A stretch of 64,000 nucleotides of DNA from Hemicordylus capensis (taxonomy: Eukaryota > Chordata > Lepidosauria > Squamata > Cordylidae), in contig NC_069669.1 of assembly GCF_027244095.1 (NCBI RefSeq), positions 10,256,501-10,320,500 of the forward strand. Direction: 5' to 3'. The translations under genes were made by a program, and so were the position numbers. Positions 21,091 through 31,470 of the stretch are shown here, one piece after another; the stretch's first letter is position 1; the number at the start of each line of letters is the position of its first letter. The notes beneath the pieces are model-generated. The model ran no database searches. It saw only the letters and a program-made list of their open reading frames with translations, and was not told the DNA's origin.

Positions 21091-21647
21091 AGTTATTCAG
21101 ATGTATAGCAGACATTGAAAAGCTGAGCGATCTGGCACAAATCTCTGTAAGAAACTTTCTCGGTAGTTTTACAAATTACCCTAAACCAGCCTACTATTTA
21201 ATGGGTTTTACTAGTCTGTCCCAGAGAAAAGCCTTCGCCCTCCCTTGATTTAATGCACTTCCATCTGCCGTTCTGAAGGGCAGGTACTATAAAATACCTA
21301 ATATTGGCCGGATCTGTCCCTGCGGCCAGGGTGTTGAGACTCGGTGACTCATGTTCTTTTATACTGTTCATTTGATAGAGATATTCATATTTCTCTTATC
21401 TCCCCTCTCTTATCAAACCTCCCTGTTAGAATGGATGATGGATACACACCTCCTTTTTACTAGCTGATGGCTGTGCGGCCAAATTTTGTGCGGCAGATTG
21501 CAAGATCAGGTCTGTGAGATGGTTTGTGTTATTGGGATTATGAAGACCTTGACATTAGGCCTTTTGCACGATTGTGTTCTTTTTACTGTGTTCTATATTG
21601 TTTTTGTGTTGTTGGGTCAATGACTGTAATAAAGCATACGATTACTG

Positions 21648-21736
21648 TCTCCCATTCAAATGCAACCAGGGCAGACCCTGCTTAGCTAATGGGACAAGTC
21701 ATGCTTGCTACCACCAGACCAGCTCTCCTCTCCTAG
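21648..21736 (-). mobile_element. 5S-derived SINE head monomer
   Basis: gtctcccattcaaatgcaac and accctgcttagctaatggg. No tRNA unit attached. Confidence 0.75.
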
Positions 21737-21880
21737 AGGAGAGGAGAGAAGGCATGCCCTCTTGCCCTGTGGGCTCCCCAGAGGCATCTGGTGGGCCACT
21801 GTGGGAAACAGGACACTGGACTAGATAGACCTTGGACCTGATCCAGCAGGACTGTCCTTAGAGAGACAGGGCAGGACAGA
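21737..21880 (+). mobile_element. CR1-like LINE 3' UTR end
   Basis: aggcatgccctcttgccctg, gtgggccactgtgggaaaca, then ctagatagaccttggacctg. Confidence 0.7.
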
Positions 21881-21929
21881 AAATGGTGCCCCATCTAGGC
21901 CCTTGATGCTCTCAGCTCTGGCATTAGAA

Positions 21930-21960
21930 GTAATCAATCAATCAATCAATCAATCAATCT
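21930..21960. repeat. (AATC)n microsatellite at a LINE 3' end
   Basis: Seven AATC units, continuing into the LINE fragment at its right. Confidence 0.9.
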
Positions 21961-22215
21961 TTATTGACATGGTCACAGACCAGCATATACTCAATACAAG
22001 CCATAAAAGACAAAGTGATTACGCATAATACAGTAGCACAATTAATACTGTCTCCGACGACGTCCACCCATTCAGAGTAAATTTGAGCGGCATTAGAAAT
22101 ACGAAGGCGGCAGTTCAAAGTACCCAAGGTGATCACAGGGACTAGCATCATATGAAGTACTGCAAATAAATCGAGACCAGCCCAATTCCATCCTCCCTCC
22201 CCCATCACCAGCTAC
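21961..22215 (-). mobile_element. LINE 3' end fragment
   Basis: ttattgacatggtcacagac at the 3' end, similar in phrasing to the 3' end of the LINE at 8881. The (AATC)n run is its likely tail. Confidence 0.5.
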
Positions 22216-22229
22216 TAGATTCTCTACTG

Positions 22230-23000
22230 AACACGGATTGCTTATCTAACATACTGATGATATTCCATTAATGTGATCCCTGATAGGCTTGGATCACCCA
22301 TCTGACAAATCTAAGGAGAAAAAGGGAAATGAAATTGTTGGGGGACGAATCAAAGCAGAAGCAGCCAGGATAAACAATGATGCCCAGAGGACTTTGGGAA
22401 ATATTCCTACTGGACCAAAATTGTCGATTTCAACCTGGCAAAGGAAAATGGAAGCAGAGCTCTAACTCTGACATATGACTGCCTCATACAATACAATTTT
22501 TCTGAGGACATAGATGCATTCTGTAGAAAACTCATTAAAAAAACAGTATTTGCATCAGCTCCAGGTTATGCATGGAGAAACTGAGGTTTTGACATGATGC
22601 TCTCTCTCCCCTTGCCTGAGATGAGTAAATGTATTTCACTCAACAAATAACGTGGGAGTGGAGACAGGGAAAGAGAATGACTTGACAAAGCTTTGGCATT
22701 GCCATTACTATATTGTTCTAGAGGAGTCTCTTGTCATCACGCTAATTGCCGGTGGGATATTATCTTCACTTCACTGAAATGTGAAATGCTCCTGACATGT
22801 TCACCTGGAATCTTTCCTCGCACTGCACATGACTAATCAGCATCCTCCACACTCCCCCCAGAGCATGCTGGGAGGAGGGCTGTGCCACAAGAAAAGCAGC
22901 CCCCATTTTTCAAACACCTCCCCCCCCATTTTTCGCCTCCACTTGAAAAATAATGTTCACTGCCTGAGGCCAGCCTGAAACCTGAAATATGCAGTCAGCT
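22230..23000. other. Repeat-poor intronic stretch, possible conserved non-coding DNA
   Basis: 22560-22860 is AT-rich, single-copy-looking and without splice signals around an open frame. It may be regulatory. Confidence 0.3.
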
Positions 23001-23005
23001 ACAAT

Positions 23006-23584
23006 CATAAGAACGGGATCGGATCAGGCGGGATCAGGCCCATGGTCCATCTAGTCCAGCATCCTGTTTCGCGCAGTGGCCCACCAGATGCCACCGGAAG
23101 CCACAGGCAGGAGTTGAGGGCATGCCCTCTCTCCTGCTGTTACTCCCCTGCAACTGGTACTCAGAGACATCCTGCCTCTGTAAGTGGCCTATAGCCCTCT
23201 AACTAGTAGCCGTTGATAGACCTCTCCACCATGAAGTTATCCAAGCTTCTCTTAAAGCCATCCAGGTTGTTGGCCGTCACCACATCTTGTGGCAGAGAAT
23301 TCCACAAGTTGATTTTGCGTTGAGTGAAAAAGTACTTCCGTTTGTTGGTCCTAAATTTCCTGGCAATCAATTTCATGGGATGACCTCTGTTTCTAGTGTG
23401 ATGTGTGAGAGAGAAGAGTTTATCTCTATCCACTTTCTCCACACCATGCATGATTTTATAGACCTCCATCATGTCTCCCCACAGTTGTCTTTTTTCTAAA
23501 CTAAATAGCCCCAGGTATTGTAGCCTTGCCTCATAAGAAAGGTGCTCTAGGCCCTTGATCATCTTGGTTGCCCTCTTCTGAAGA
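23006..23584 (-). mobile_element. CR1-like LINE 3' end
   Basis: The minus-strand frame (23203-23562) reads LEHLSYEARLQYLGLFSLEK, EVYKIMHGVEKVDRDKLFSL and ends ERSINGY. The 3' UTR has ctagatggaccatgggcctg and ends near ttcttatgat. Confidence 0.9.
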
Positions 23585-23669
23585 AGCTGCTATATCTACA
23601 CACACACCCCATCCAGAAAGCTGTCAATTATCTGAGATGATCCATTCGAGGCCCTAAGATGTGCCCCCT

Positions 23670-23945
23670 CACACCAGAGGACAGAGATGGGACTTTTCAG
23701 TGTTGGCCCCCAAGCTGTGCACCAAGAGCCTTGCGTATTGGGGTTCAGGTGCCAGATGAAGCCTTTCCTCTTTAACCGGATGTTAAACAGAAACCGGTAG
23801 CATTTCAAGCAGTTCTCTCTTGTGGCTTCTCTTTGGTTTTCACAGTGCCGTTTCGTCCTGCTATTTTATTGATTTTTTTTTTTCCTAAAAGGGTTTCTAA
23901 TGAATCTGTACTGTGTGTATGGCTTTAAACTGTAAAAGCCCCCTT
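23670..23945 (+). mobile_element. Possible L2-like LINE 3' end
   Basis: ggacttttcagtgttggccc resembles the C-terminal LINE remnant at 44240. An A/T-rich 3' part ends in taaactgtaaaagccccctt. Confidence 0.35.
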
Positions 23946-23949
23946 GGGA

Positions 23950-25020
23950 ACGATAATGGAACGGCAAGCTATAAAAGTGTACAAAAATCAATATGAAGTT
24001 CAAATTATAAAGGGCGATTCATTAATAAGCTACCCGCAGTGCTTGAGGGGCGGCAGGAGCAGGAAATGGGATATTCTCTCTCTTGCACCGAAATGCATAG
24101 GGCCCGTCTCTGCAGCACGGATGTGATGGAATGCCCGTTTCTGCTAGTAACACTGCAGAAAAGTTACGCAATGGTAAATCCACCCATCCCGCTTTCTGCT
24201 ACAGGCTGGACAACTCACGGCGTACAATTTGCTTTTTTAATCCCCCCCCCCCAAGTTTCCTGGCCCTCGTGGTGGTAAAGAGAAAACTGGGAACATGAGA
24301 GGAGACGGGGGAGCCATTTTATAAGCCCACTTGGGTAAAGACACCAGGCTTGGCCCCTTGGAATATTCAGGTCACGTCGTGTCTCCGCCACAGACTTCCT
24401 CTGAAGCCTTGGTCATGTTGCTGTTTCTTCCTTCCCAAACGCAAGCCCCCTTCCCACATACAGCCGTTTAGATCCTGCATCAGGCGAGGGGTACTACTGA
24501 GTCAGACACGGGGAAAATCTCAGGGCCGCTGTTTATAACAGGGGAAAGGGAGGCCACCTTGCAGGGAAGGGAGGCTGCTACTCATACGTCACTTGGGGGT
24601 CAATACAGGAAAAGACCTGACAGGGGAACAGAGGCTGTGAGGAAGGTCTGTGCTGAGCCAAGGACTGGCCCCGACTTCAATTTCTTCTGAACCTGTGGCT
24701 GCCACTGAGCACAGGCTTTGCCACATCTGTCTGGTCCCGTCCCTCAGCACACTGTTGCAAGGATAGAGACATCCTCCGTCATAAAGACCGGTTTGTTTTC
24801 ACAGCTGCCTTTGGGGTCAAACTGTCTTGCAGGCAGACCCAGTGAGGGAAAATGCATCGTGCCTGTGACCCACCACTAAAGCAAACTTGGTTAGAGAGGA
24901 CCAGTCTTCTCAGCGGGGAGGTCACATTTGCAGAATTCTCTCCTCGGTGCCGATAGCAGCCCAAGCTATTTGGGTTCCAGGGTGGTGTTCTAGAGTGGCA
25001 TTGCCAATAGAGTTGGACTG
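23950..25020. other. Repeat-poor intronic stretch
   Basis: No exon or repeat recognised. Open frames are short. Confidence 0.4.
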
Positions 25021-25024
25021 GCTA

Positions 25025-25278
25025 GAGTGGCGTCAGAGGTTATTTTTTTTACATTTATATCCAGCTCTTCCTCCAAGGAGCCCAGAGCGGTGCACTACAT
25101 ACTTAGGTTTCTCCTCACAACAACCCTGTGAAGTAGGTTAGGCTGAGAGAGAAGTGACTGGCCCAGAGTGACTGGCCCAGAGTCACCCAGCTAGTTTTTT
25201 TATGGCTGAATGGGGATTTGAACTCGGGTCTCCCCGGTCCTAGTCCAGCACTCTAGCCACTACACCACGCTGGCTTTC
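25025..25278 (-). mobile_element. CORE-SINE (MIR-like)
   Basis: acatttatatccagctcttc, ctcacaacaaccctgtgaag, agtcacccagctag, ggggatttgaactcgggtct, ctagccactacaccacgctg: an antisense MIR-type order. A 16-bp block agtgactggcccag is duplicated. Confidence 0.8.
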
Positions 25279-25500
25279 TTTGTTATGTAGTGCTGTCAGT
25301 CTCAGTAGAGATAAGCAGGCAGGACAGGAGTTCCAGATTTGCCACTGCCCCAAATTTGCCACCTAAGGCATCATGCTTCGCCTTGCTACCCTGGAATCAG
25401 CTGTCTAGCCCACTGCTTGTCTTCTGGGGAAAAAAGTATCTGAAGTCATTTTTCGCCCTGCAAAGCAAGAGTTGGCCAATTTGATCAGGGCTGACTCACT

Positions 25501-25520
25501 CTTTTTTTTTTTTTTTTTTA
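25501..25520. repeat. Poly-T run
   Basis: About 18 consecutive T. Confidence 0.9.
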
Positions 25521-25817
25521 AAGATCATGACTGCTTTCCTTTTCTTATTTCATTGCAAGCTTATATTTTCTGATGTCTCCCTTGTGCTTGCACTTTTGTT
25601 ATCCACCTTGTGAAACATTTATTTTAAAAGGCAGGACTCACTGTAAAATAAACTAATCCATCAACAGCTTGAAATGCGCCTTCAACTGAATTTCCTTTCA
25701 GTGACTCAGGACAATATTTTGTCTCTTCTGCATTGCTCCCATTGGAGGAGTGGGATGCTTGTAACACTGACCTCTGCTGGACAAGAAGGGAACCTTGGCC
25801 CTTCTGCTGAGCTTCAA

Positions 25818-26050
25818 GTAAGGTAAAGTAAAGTTGTGCCATCAAGTTGATTTCGACTCCTGGCGACCACAGAGCCCTGTGGCTGTCTTTGGTAGAATAC
25901 AGGAGGGGTTGACCATGGCCTCCTCCCGCACAGTTTGAGATGATGCCTTTCAGCATCTTCCTATATCGCGGCTGCCCGACATAGTAGCAGTGGGGATTCG
26001 AACCGGCAACTTTCTGCTTGTTAGTCAAGCATTTCCCTGCTGCGCATCTT
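25818..26050 (-). mobile_element. Sauria SINE, full length
   Basis: gttgtgccatcaagttgatt (Bov-B-like end), tcagcatcttcctatatcgc (core), ggggattcgaaccgg (box B). Confidence 0.92.
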
Positions 26051-26051
26051 A

Positions 26052-26865
26052 AGGGGGTTGAGCTTCAAGTACAGACTTTATTATTTTGTTCCATTTGTAT
26101 ACTGCCTTTCTTCCTATGGATTGGCACCCAAGGGACTAACCCATTTTTAAAATCCTCACTGCACCCCCAATAAGGTTCGATTCAGCATTGTGCAGATAAC
26201 AACTTTCATTTTAAAATAAGTCAAGTTTCTAGCCCTTAAGAGTGACACACACACACACACAAAAACCCCAATTCCTACCCAAAAAAACTTTAACACATGT
26301 ACGTAATGGCTGATGGAAATCCCAGAAGTCAGAGGGAAACTTCCAGGGGCTAAAAGTGAGTCGCTTCAATACTCTGCAAAGCTGCTTTCTTCAATAGTAA
26401 CAGCAGAATTATGCACAAGCTCTGCAAACATGCTTAATTTGCAGATTTCACTCCTGCTGCTTATTTTGGCTCCTTTGGCACAGGTATTGCTGCCTAAACT
26501 TGCAAAGCTCTGCCTCCACTCTCTGCATTTTCCATCTGCTGGGAATGCCACTGAAGTTTGGATAATGATCTACACGGTTGCCAGGACTCCGTCCCTCCAG
26601 GGCACCCAGGAGATCTGCATTCCAGCCACCCTGAATATGCCTGCCTGGAATGCCTTCTGACACAGGGGAGACACAGAGCTCCCGTTCTCCTTCTCTGGGT
26701 GGCGGGAGACCATAAATCCTTATCTGGAGTTCTGTCCAGGTCAGATGCAGACTCATTGGGGCTTTAATGGTACATTTCACCCAACCCCAGGAGCTAGAAA
26801 ACTGCCAAATCTCCTAGTCTCCCCAGGTGTAGTGGTTGAGCGAGAGAGCCAAATCAAGTTCAGAT
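26052..26865. other. Intronic stretch without a recognised gene
   Basis: Contains a short (AC)n run (26246-26262). A 115-codon plus-strand frame (26313-26660) has no family match. Confidence 0.4.
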
Positions 26866-26867
26866 AA

Positions 26868-27189
26868 GGGAGGAGAGCCGGTCTGCTGGTAGCAAGCATG
26901 AGCTGTCCCCTTTGCAAAGCAGCGTCTGCCCTGGTTTGCATTGGAATGGGAGACCGCAAGTGTGAGCGCTGGAAGATATTCCCCTTAGGGGATGGGGCCG
27001 TTCTGGGAAGAGCACCTGCATGCTTGCAGGCAGAAGATTCCGAGTCCCCTCCCTGGCATCTCAAGATAGGGTGGAGAGAGAGACTCCTGCCTGCAACATT
27101 GGAGAAGCTGCTGCCAGTCTGAGTAGACAATATTGAGCTGGATGGGCCAAGGGTCTGACTCAGTATATGGCAGCTTCCTATGTTCCTAT
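26868..27189 (+). mobile_element. Composite 5S/tRNA-Ala SINE, full length
   Basis: gccggtctgctggtagcaag, 5S block with gaatgggagaccgc, gatattccccttaggggatg joint, tRNA unit, ctatgttcc tail. Confidence 0.92.
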
Positions 27190-27267
27190 TTCATACTTGA
27201 ACTTTATACCACCCATGATATAATGAGAATCATGTGCACCCTTGAGCTACGTTAGGAGAGCTGATGT

Positions 27268-27578
27268 ATTGGAGGAAAGCTGGTCTTGTGGTAGCAAGCG
27301 TGAGTTATCCCATTTGCTAAGCAGGATCCACTCTGGTTTGCATTTGGATGGGAGACTACATGTGAGCACTGCAAGAGATTCCCCTTAGGGGATGGGAAGA
27401 GCATCTGCACGCTTGCCTGAAGAAGGTTCCACCGTTCCTTCCCTGGCATCGCCAAGATCGGTGGAGAGAGACTCCTGCCTGCAACGTTGGAGAAGCTGCT
27501 GCCAGCCCGGGTAGACAATACTGAGCTAGATGGACCAATGGCCTGACTCGGTAGAAGGCAGCTTCCCGTGCATGTTCC
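27268..27578 (+). mobile_element. Composite 5S/tRNA-Ala SINE, full length
   Basis: Same order as the copy 80 bp upstream. The head has gctaagcaggatccactctg, with gatgggagactacatg (box C region). Confidence 0.92.
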
Positions 27579-28250
27579 TGCTGCAAAAACCCTCCCTGGA
27601 TGGACAGAGCACTCATCTGCACACCGCCGGGCAGAAGTTTGGCACTTTGGGGTGGCAGCCAGCACACCCCATAGTTGGACCGGATGTGCCTCCGGGCACC
27701 GCTTCGAAGGGTCCAGCATTTTCAGGCCTCCGAACGCTCCCGTCCTGCTCTACCTTTGGAGGAAAGGAAGAGAGATGTTGGCGGGCCGGCCCAGTTCTTC
27801 ATCCAGCTCTCTCTGCCGAGCCGCAGGGCTGCTCTTCCTCTCTGTCACCCAGACGCTGAACACAAAGGGGACCGGCGAGCCGGAATCCATCCCGAGCCCC
27901 AGCCCGTCTCGTGGGGCGGCCGCCGGAGGAGCCAGAGCCGCCAGCACATACCTTTAGTTTCCGCTCCTCCACAGACCTGTCTGCGAGGAAGTTTCCATGA
28001 CGCACGCTGCCACAGCAACGGAGGAGGCCTTTCACGTGAGGAGACAGGAAGCGGCCTGGCCAACACACCGCCTCGTGCCTCACCGCCGGGGAGGCCAGAA
28101 GCGAAGCGGACCCTCTGGGCTCCCCGGCTGCAGAAGGCCTGAGCAGGGGGAGCCGGGTCTGTGGCCTCCCCTGCGGTGGGTCTGGCGCCAGGCTTCCAAC
28201 TGCACCCGAGCAGTTCCATGCGCCGGCAAATGCAGGCATTCTCATGTTTA
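27560..28250. promoter_or_regulatory. Small CpG-rich patch within PITPNC1-like intron 1
   Basis: CpG density rises here relative to the flanking SINEs. On the minus strand a possible exon ends AAACTAAAG/gtatgt (donor near 27951). Upstream of it, an X-box-like GCTGCCACAGCAAC (28006-28019) lies beside a TGACG half-site, resembling the motif pair in the 30.9 kb promoter. It could be an alternative promoter or first exon. Confidence 0.3.
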
Positions 28251-28302
28251 TTTCAGCCTTGCTTCAAGGAGCTCAGCAGCTCTCTCTCCCCCTCACCATT
28301 GG

Positions 28303-28493
28303 AATATAGGAAGCTGCAGTTTACTGACTATTGGTCCATTCAGCTCATGATTGTCGACACTGACTGGCAGCAGCTCTCCAAGGTCTCAGGCCAGAGTCTT
28401 TCCCCGCGCTTCCTGGAGGTGCTGCCAGGGATTGAACCTGGGGCCTTCTGCAGGCAAAGCAGATGCTCTATCACGATGGCCCTCTCCCCAATT
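28303..28493 (-). mobile_element. tRNA-Ala-derived SINE unit
   Basis: gggattgaacctggggcctt is box B on the minus strand. No 5S head. Confidence 0.88.
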
Positions 28494-29207
28494 AACTGAG
28501 GAACAGAGAAAACGGCCTTATACTTGTCATATATTTTTAAACAAAAAATAGACAACCCCAAGATGCAGGGTTCTAGTCCTCATCGTTCTGAAGATACCGC
28601 TGGACGGTGCGTGGGTAACGCCTGGCAAAAATCTAAAAAGCGGAAGAGCTGCTAAGTAAGATTTGCTAAGTAAGGGTGCCCGAGCCGATTAAATTGGCAC
28701 TCTGAGCACGCCTCCGAATCAGACCCAAAGCTCACCAGCGGCTGCTTAATCCCAGTTAGCACAAACCTGTTGGCAGCGTCACCATGGCGCTCTACCACCT
28801 CCTAGTCTAACCCAGCCTCTGGCCATCACGATAGGGAGAGAGAACGTGGAAAAGAGGACCGAATTTGCAGCTTGCTGCCTTTCCCCATGCAGTTCTGCTT
28901 GAAGCTGGGGAGGAGGAGAACCCTCCAGCATGGTGCATCCGGGAAAATTATGACCACTGTGCGACTGGGCTGGACCCGATCCGGCAAGCAGGGGGAATCC
29001 CGGCAACCCCACCCCTCCCTCCAGAGCGGGATAATTAGCACAGCTCTGGGAAAGCTCTCGCGCCGTGCCACAGTGTGAACATCACCCTTTCGGATCACTT
29101 CTTCCACAACATCCAGATTCCAGTGGAGCCCAGATTCAAACATTCAGAAGCAGCCAAACATCTCCACTTTAAAATCTCCAAACTACCACGAGGCTAGGAA
29201 AGCCCCT

Positions 29208-29400
29208 CCCAGGGACACATGACTTGTCCCCTTAGCTAAGCAGGGTCCACCCTGGTTGCATACGAAAGGGAGACTAGAAGTGTGAGCCCTGGAAGAGATT
29301 CCCCCTCCGGGGATGGAGCCGCTCTGGGAAGAGCAGAAGGTTCCCAGTTCCCTCCCTGGCAGCATCTCCAAGGTAGGGCTGAGAGAGAGACTCCTTCCTT
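29208..29400 (+). mobile_element. Composite SINE, tail lost
   Basis: 5S block gctaagcagggtccaccctg, then a shortened tRNA unit ending near gagagactcctt. Confidence 0.82.
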
Positions 29401-29539
29401 TGGGGTCCTTTGGAGGTCATCTAGTCCACACACACACACACCCCGTTCAGAGCAAGAAATGGCTACCGCATCCATGGTGGACAGCTGTCCAGGCTTTTTA
29501 AAAAGTCTCTCGCCAAGGAGGGCTGGACTTTAAAAGCTT

Positions 29540-29686
29540 AAACTATTTTTTCTCATTTTTAGCCCCTTCCAGCTGTTCTTATTGGTTGAGACTGTTTTTA
29601 ACTGTTTGATTAATTTTTAACTGCTTTAGATTGTTTTGCTGTTATGTTTTAACTTGTACACCGCCTGGAGATTTCTATATCAGGTG

Positions 29687-29690
<4 letters not shown>
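29540..29690 (+). mobile_element. L2-like LINE 3' UTR end
   Basis: tgttttaacttgtacaccgc and cctggagatttctatatcag, running into (GATA)n. Confidence 0.5.

Positions 29691-29742
<52 letters not shown>
29690..29742. repeat. (GATA)n microsatellite
   Basis: About 13 GATA units, probably grown from the LINE tail. Confidence 0.96.
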
Positions 29743-30245
29743 GATTTCTCAGGAGTGGAAGTTTTTTGCAGGGAGGGGCAACTGGCATGGCAGTGCCATT
29801 AGGGAGGGGGTGTCATTCCTCTTGGAGGGGCTGACGGTCCGTCCCCCCCAGAAACCCCCTTGAAAGCCGTCGTTTCTGGGTTTGGTTTAAATTGGTCGGA
29901 GGACTTGACATTAATCAGCCTGTGGAGCTGCCTTAATGGGCATCTTTCCTTGACGGCTTTCAGTGCCCCGAATCTTCAGAGAAGCAGCTCTCTTGAAGCT
30001 GTCTCCTGACCCTCAAGCGGAGGGGGCCGCCTCCCGGCCACTTCACTCCCTCCTGCATTTCCCCCCACAATGCCACAGAAAGGAGGGGGTTGGAGTTACC
30101 CATCAGGCCAGCTGCCTCTCCTATCCGCCCCTAGCCCCATAGCTGGGTAATACCCATAACCCGGCAGTAATATCATCGTCACTTGCTATCTCCCCCTCCA
30201 ACCACAGCCGCAGATCTCCAAAAACCAGCCCGTTTCCCCTGCAGC

Positions 30246-30352
30246 AGGGCTTCCCAGATGGTGTGGACTCCAACGCCCATCATCCCAAGCCAAAGGCCAG
30301 TGCAGCAGAGGGGGGGTTCATGGGAGCTGGAGTCGAGAACAGCTGGCAGGCC
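30246..30352. mobile_element. Fold-back hAT-like element next to the PITPNC1-like start exon
   Basis: gcttcccagatggtgtggac, actccaacgcccatcatccc and a partly inverted right arm. About 280 bp from coding exon 1, in intron 1. Confidence 0.6.
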
Positions 30353-30415
30353 TCATTACCGGGTTCAAGCACATCTGCTGCAGGCCCGTGACAAGACTGC
30401 AAAGAGCGGGGGGGG

Positions 30416-30512
30416 GCTCCCCAGATGCGGCCGGACTACGAACTCCATCACCCCCTGCTGCAGCGAGCACTCGCTGGGGGTGATGGGAGTTGTAGTCCGG
30501 CAACGGCGGGCG
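30416..30512. mobile_element. Fold-back hAT-like element, second copy near the start exon
   Basis: gactacgaactccatcaccc and gggtgatgggagttgtagtc arms. The right arm holds a close ZNF143-like match. About 120 bp from coding exon 1. Confidence 0.7.
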
Positions 30513-30630
30513 AGCCTGTTGCTTCCCCAGGACAGAGAGAGTCTCTTGCCCTGGCCGAGGTCTGGAGACGACTTCCCGAAAGAGGAGACACTCATGGACC
30601 GGACCAGGCCAGGAACTGCGCGGCGTTTAC

Positions 30631-30678
30631 CTCTTCGGTGGTGAGGGGCATGCAGATGCGGTATTCCTTCACCAGCAT
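30631..30678 (-). CDS. PITPNC1: PITPNC1-like phosphatidylinositol transfer protein, coding exon 1 (start exon)
   Basis: Sixteen codons, MLVKEYRICMPLTTEE, ending exactly at a GT donor (GAAGAG/gtaaac). This matches the N-terminus of class IIB PITPs (PITPNC1/RdgB-beta). These are cytosolic lipid carriers that bind phosphatidylinositol or phosphatidic acid and shuttle it between membranes. The start codon has G at -3. The donor is phase 0 and joins in frame to exon 2, which begins with TAC (Tyr), as the family requires (EE/YR). The exon lies in CpG-rich DNA. Intron 1 is about 17 kb, short for PITPNC1, which is very large in mammals. The symbol is the nearest family name; the gene may be a PITPNC1 ohnolog rather than the one-to-one orthologue. 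Confidence 0.88.
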
Positions 30679-31066
30679 GGCGCTCCCTGGGATGTGGGCG
30701 CCCCGCGGGCCCCTCCTGGAACGGCGCTGCCCGACAGCAAGAGGAGCCTTTCACCAGCCCAGCGGCCCCCGAGGTCTCTTCAAGGGAGAATACATCCTGC
30801 CGGGGGAAGAGAGGCGTTAGGGTGCAGCCGCGGCAAACTCCGGGAGCAGCATGCTGGCGAGGCCATCAGAGAGCTCGCCTCGTGGGCTCGCCTCGTTCTC
30901 GCTGCCTCGCTGCTGGCACGGCTCTGCCGGTGACTTCATCACCGGTTGCCATGGCAGCCGTTGTGAGGTCACCCATCGGCTCACGTGTCGGCCCAAGTTG
31001 CTGGGAAAGGCCACACGACGGGAGAAGTGGGTGAGCGAGTGTGCCTGTCTGGTACACCCCCCCTCC

Positions 31067-31069
<3 letters not shown>

Positions 31070-31108
<39 letters not shown>
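31070..31108. repeat. (AC)n microsatellite upstream of the PITPNC1-like promoter
   Basis: Perfect AC run at the edge of the CpG-rich promoter. Confidence 0.97.
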
Positions 31109-31111
<3 letters not shown>

Positions 31112-31257
31112 CCCTTCAGCTGCTTCCGATGTCATCTCGGAATCATGGTCGACTCATCCAACGAACAAAAGTGACCTGAGTTAGTCGAGGAGTAATGCTT
31201 GGGAGAGGGCGGGCGGAGGCGGGGGGGGGAGGAAGCAGGGACCCAACTGTGGCTGCG

Positions 31258-31470
31258 TCGTTCACACAATCACAAGGCTCCTTGTTAAAATGTTCGTCAG
31301 GGTTAGAGAGTCCGGTGAGCCGAAAATCAAGGCAACCCTGGTCAAAACCGTTCTGGTTAACCAGGATGCTCTCTTTCACCAGGATTCAACCCTGGTGATC
31401 TGTCCTGGTTAACCAGGGCGGTTTGACTAGGAGGGCCCTGAAATTCTGCATCCACACAATCAGCTCCATG
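31258..31470. mobile_element. Unclassified element with nested palindromes
   Basis: Contains gttcacacaatcac near its left end and ccacacaatcag near its right, words shared with 54060-54460. The centre (31338-31431) is a near-perfect palindrome holding two ctggttaaccag motifs. Probably a non-autonomous DNA transposon. Confidence 0.5.

Larger units (their letters stand above)
30360..31060 (-). promoter_or_regulatory. CpG-rich promoter region of the PITPNC1-like gene
   Basis: GC- and CpG-rich DNA surrounds and lies upstream of the start exon at 30678. Upstream of the ATG on the transcribed strand I see an RFX X-box-like palindrome, GTTGCCATGGCAGC (30945-30958), beside a CRE-like TGACTTCATCA (about 30931), and an E-box CACGTG (30982-30987). 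No TATA box is obvious. Two fold-back hAT-like elements lie just downstream, in the first 400 bp of intron 1. Promoter identity is inferred from position and composition. Confidence 0.6.

Noticed and set aside
26313-26660. 115-codon plus-strand frame with a hydrophobic stretch
   Set aside because: No family match, splice context or codon bias. Intronic position suggests chance.
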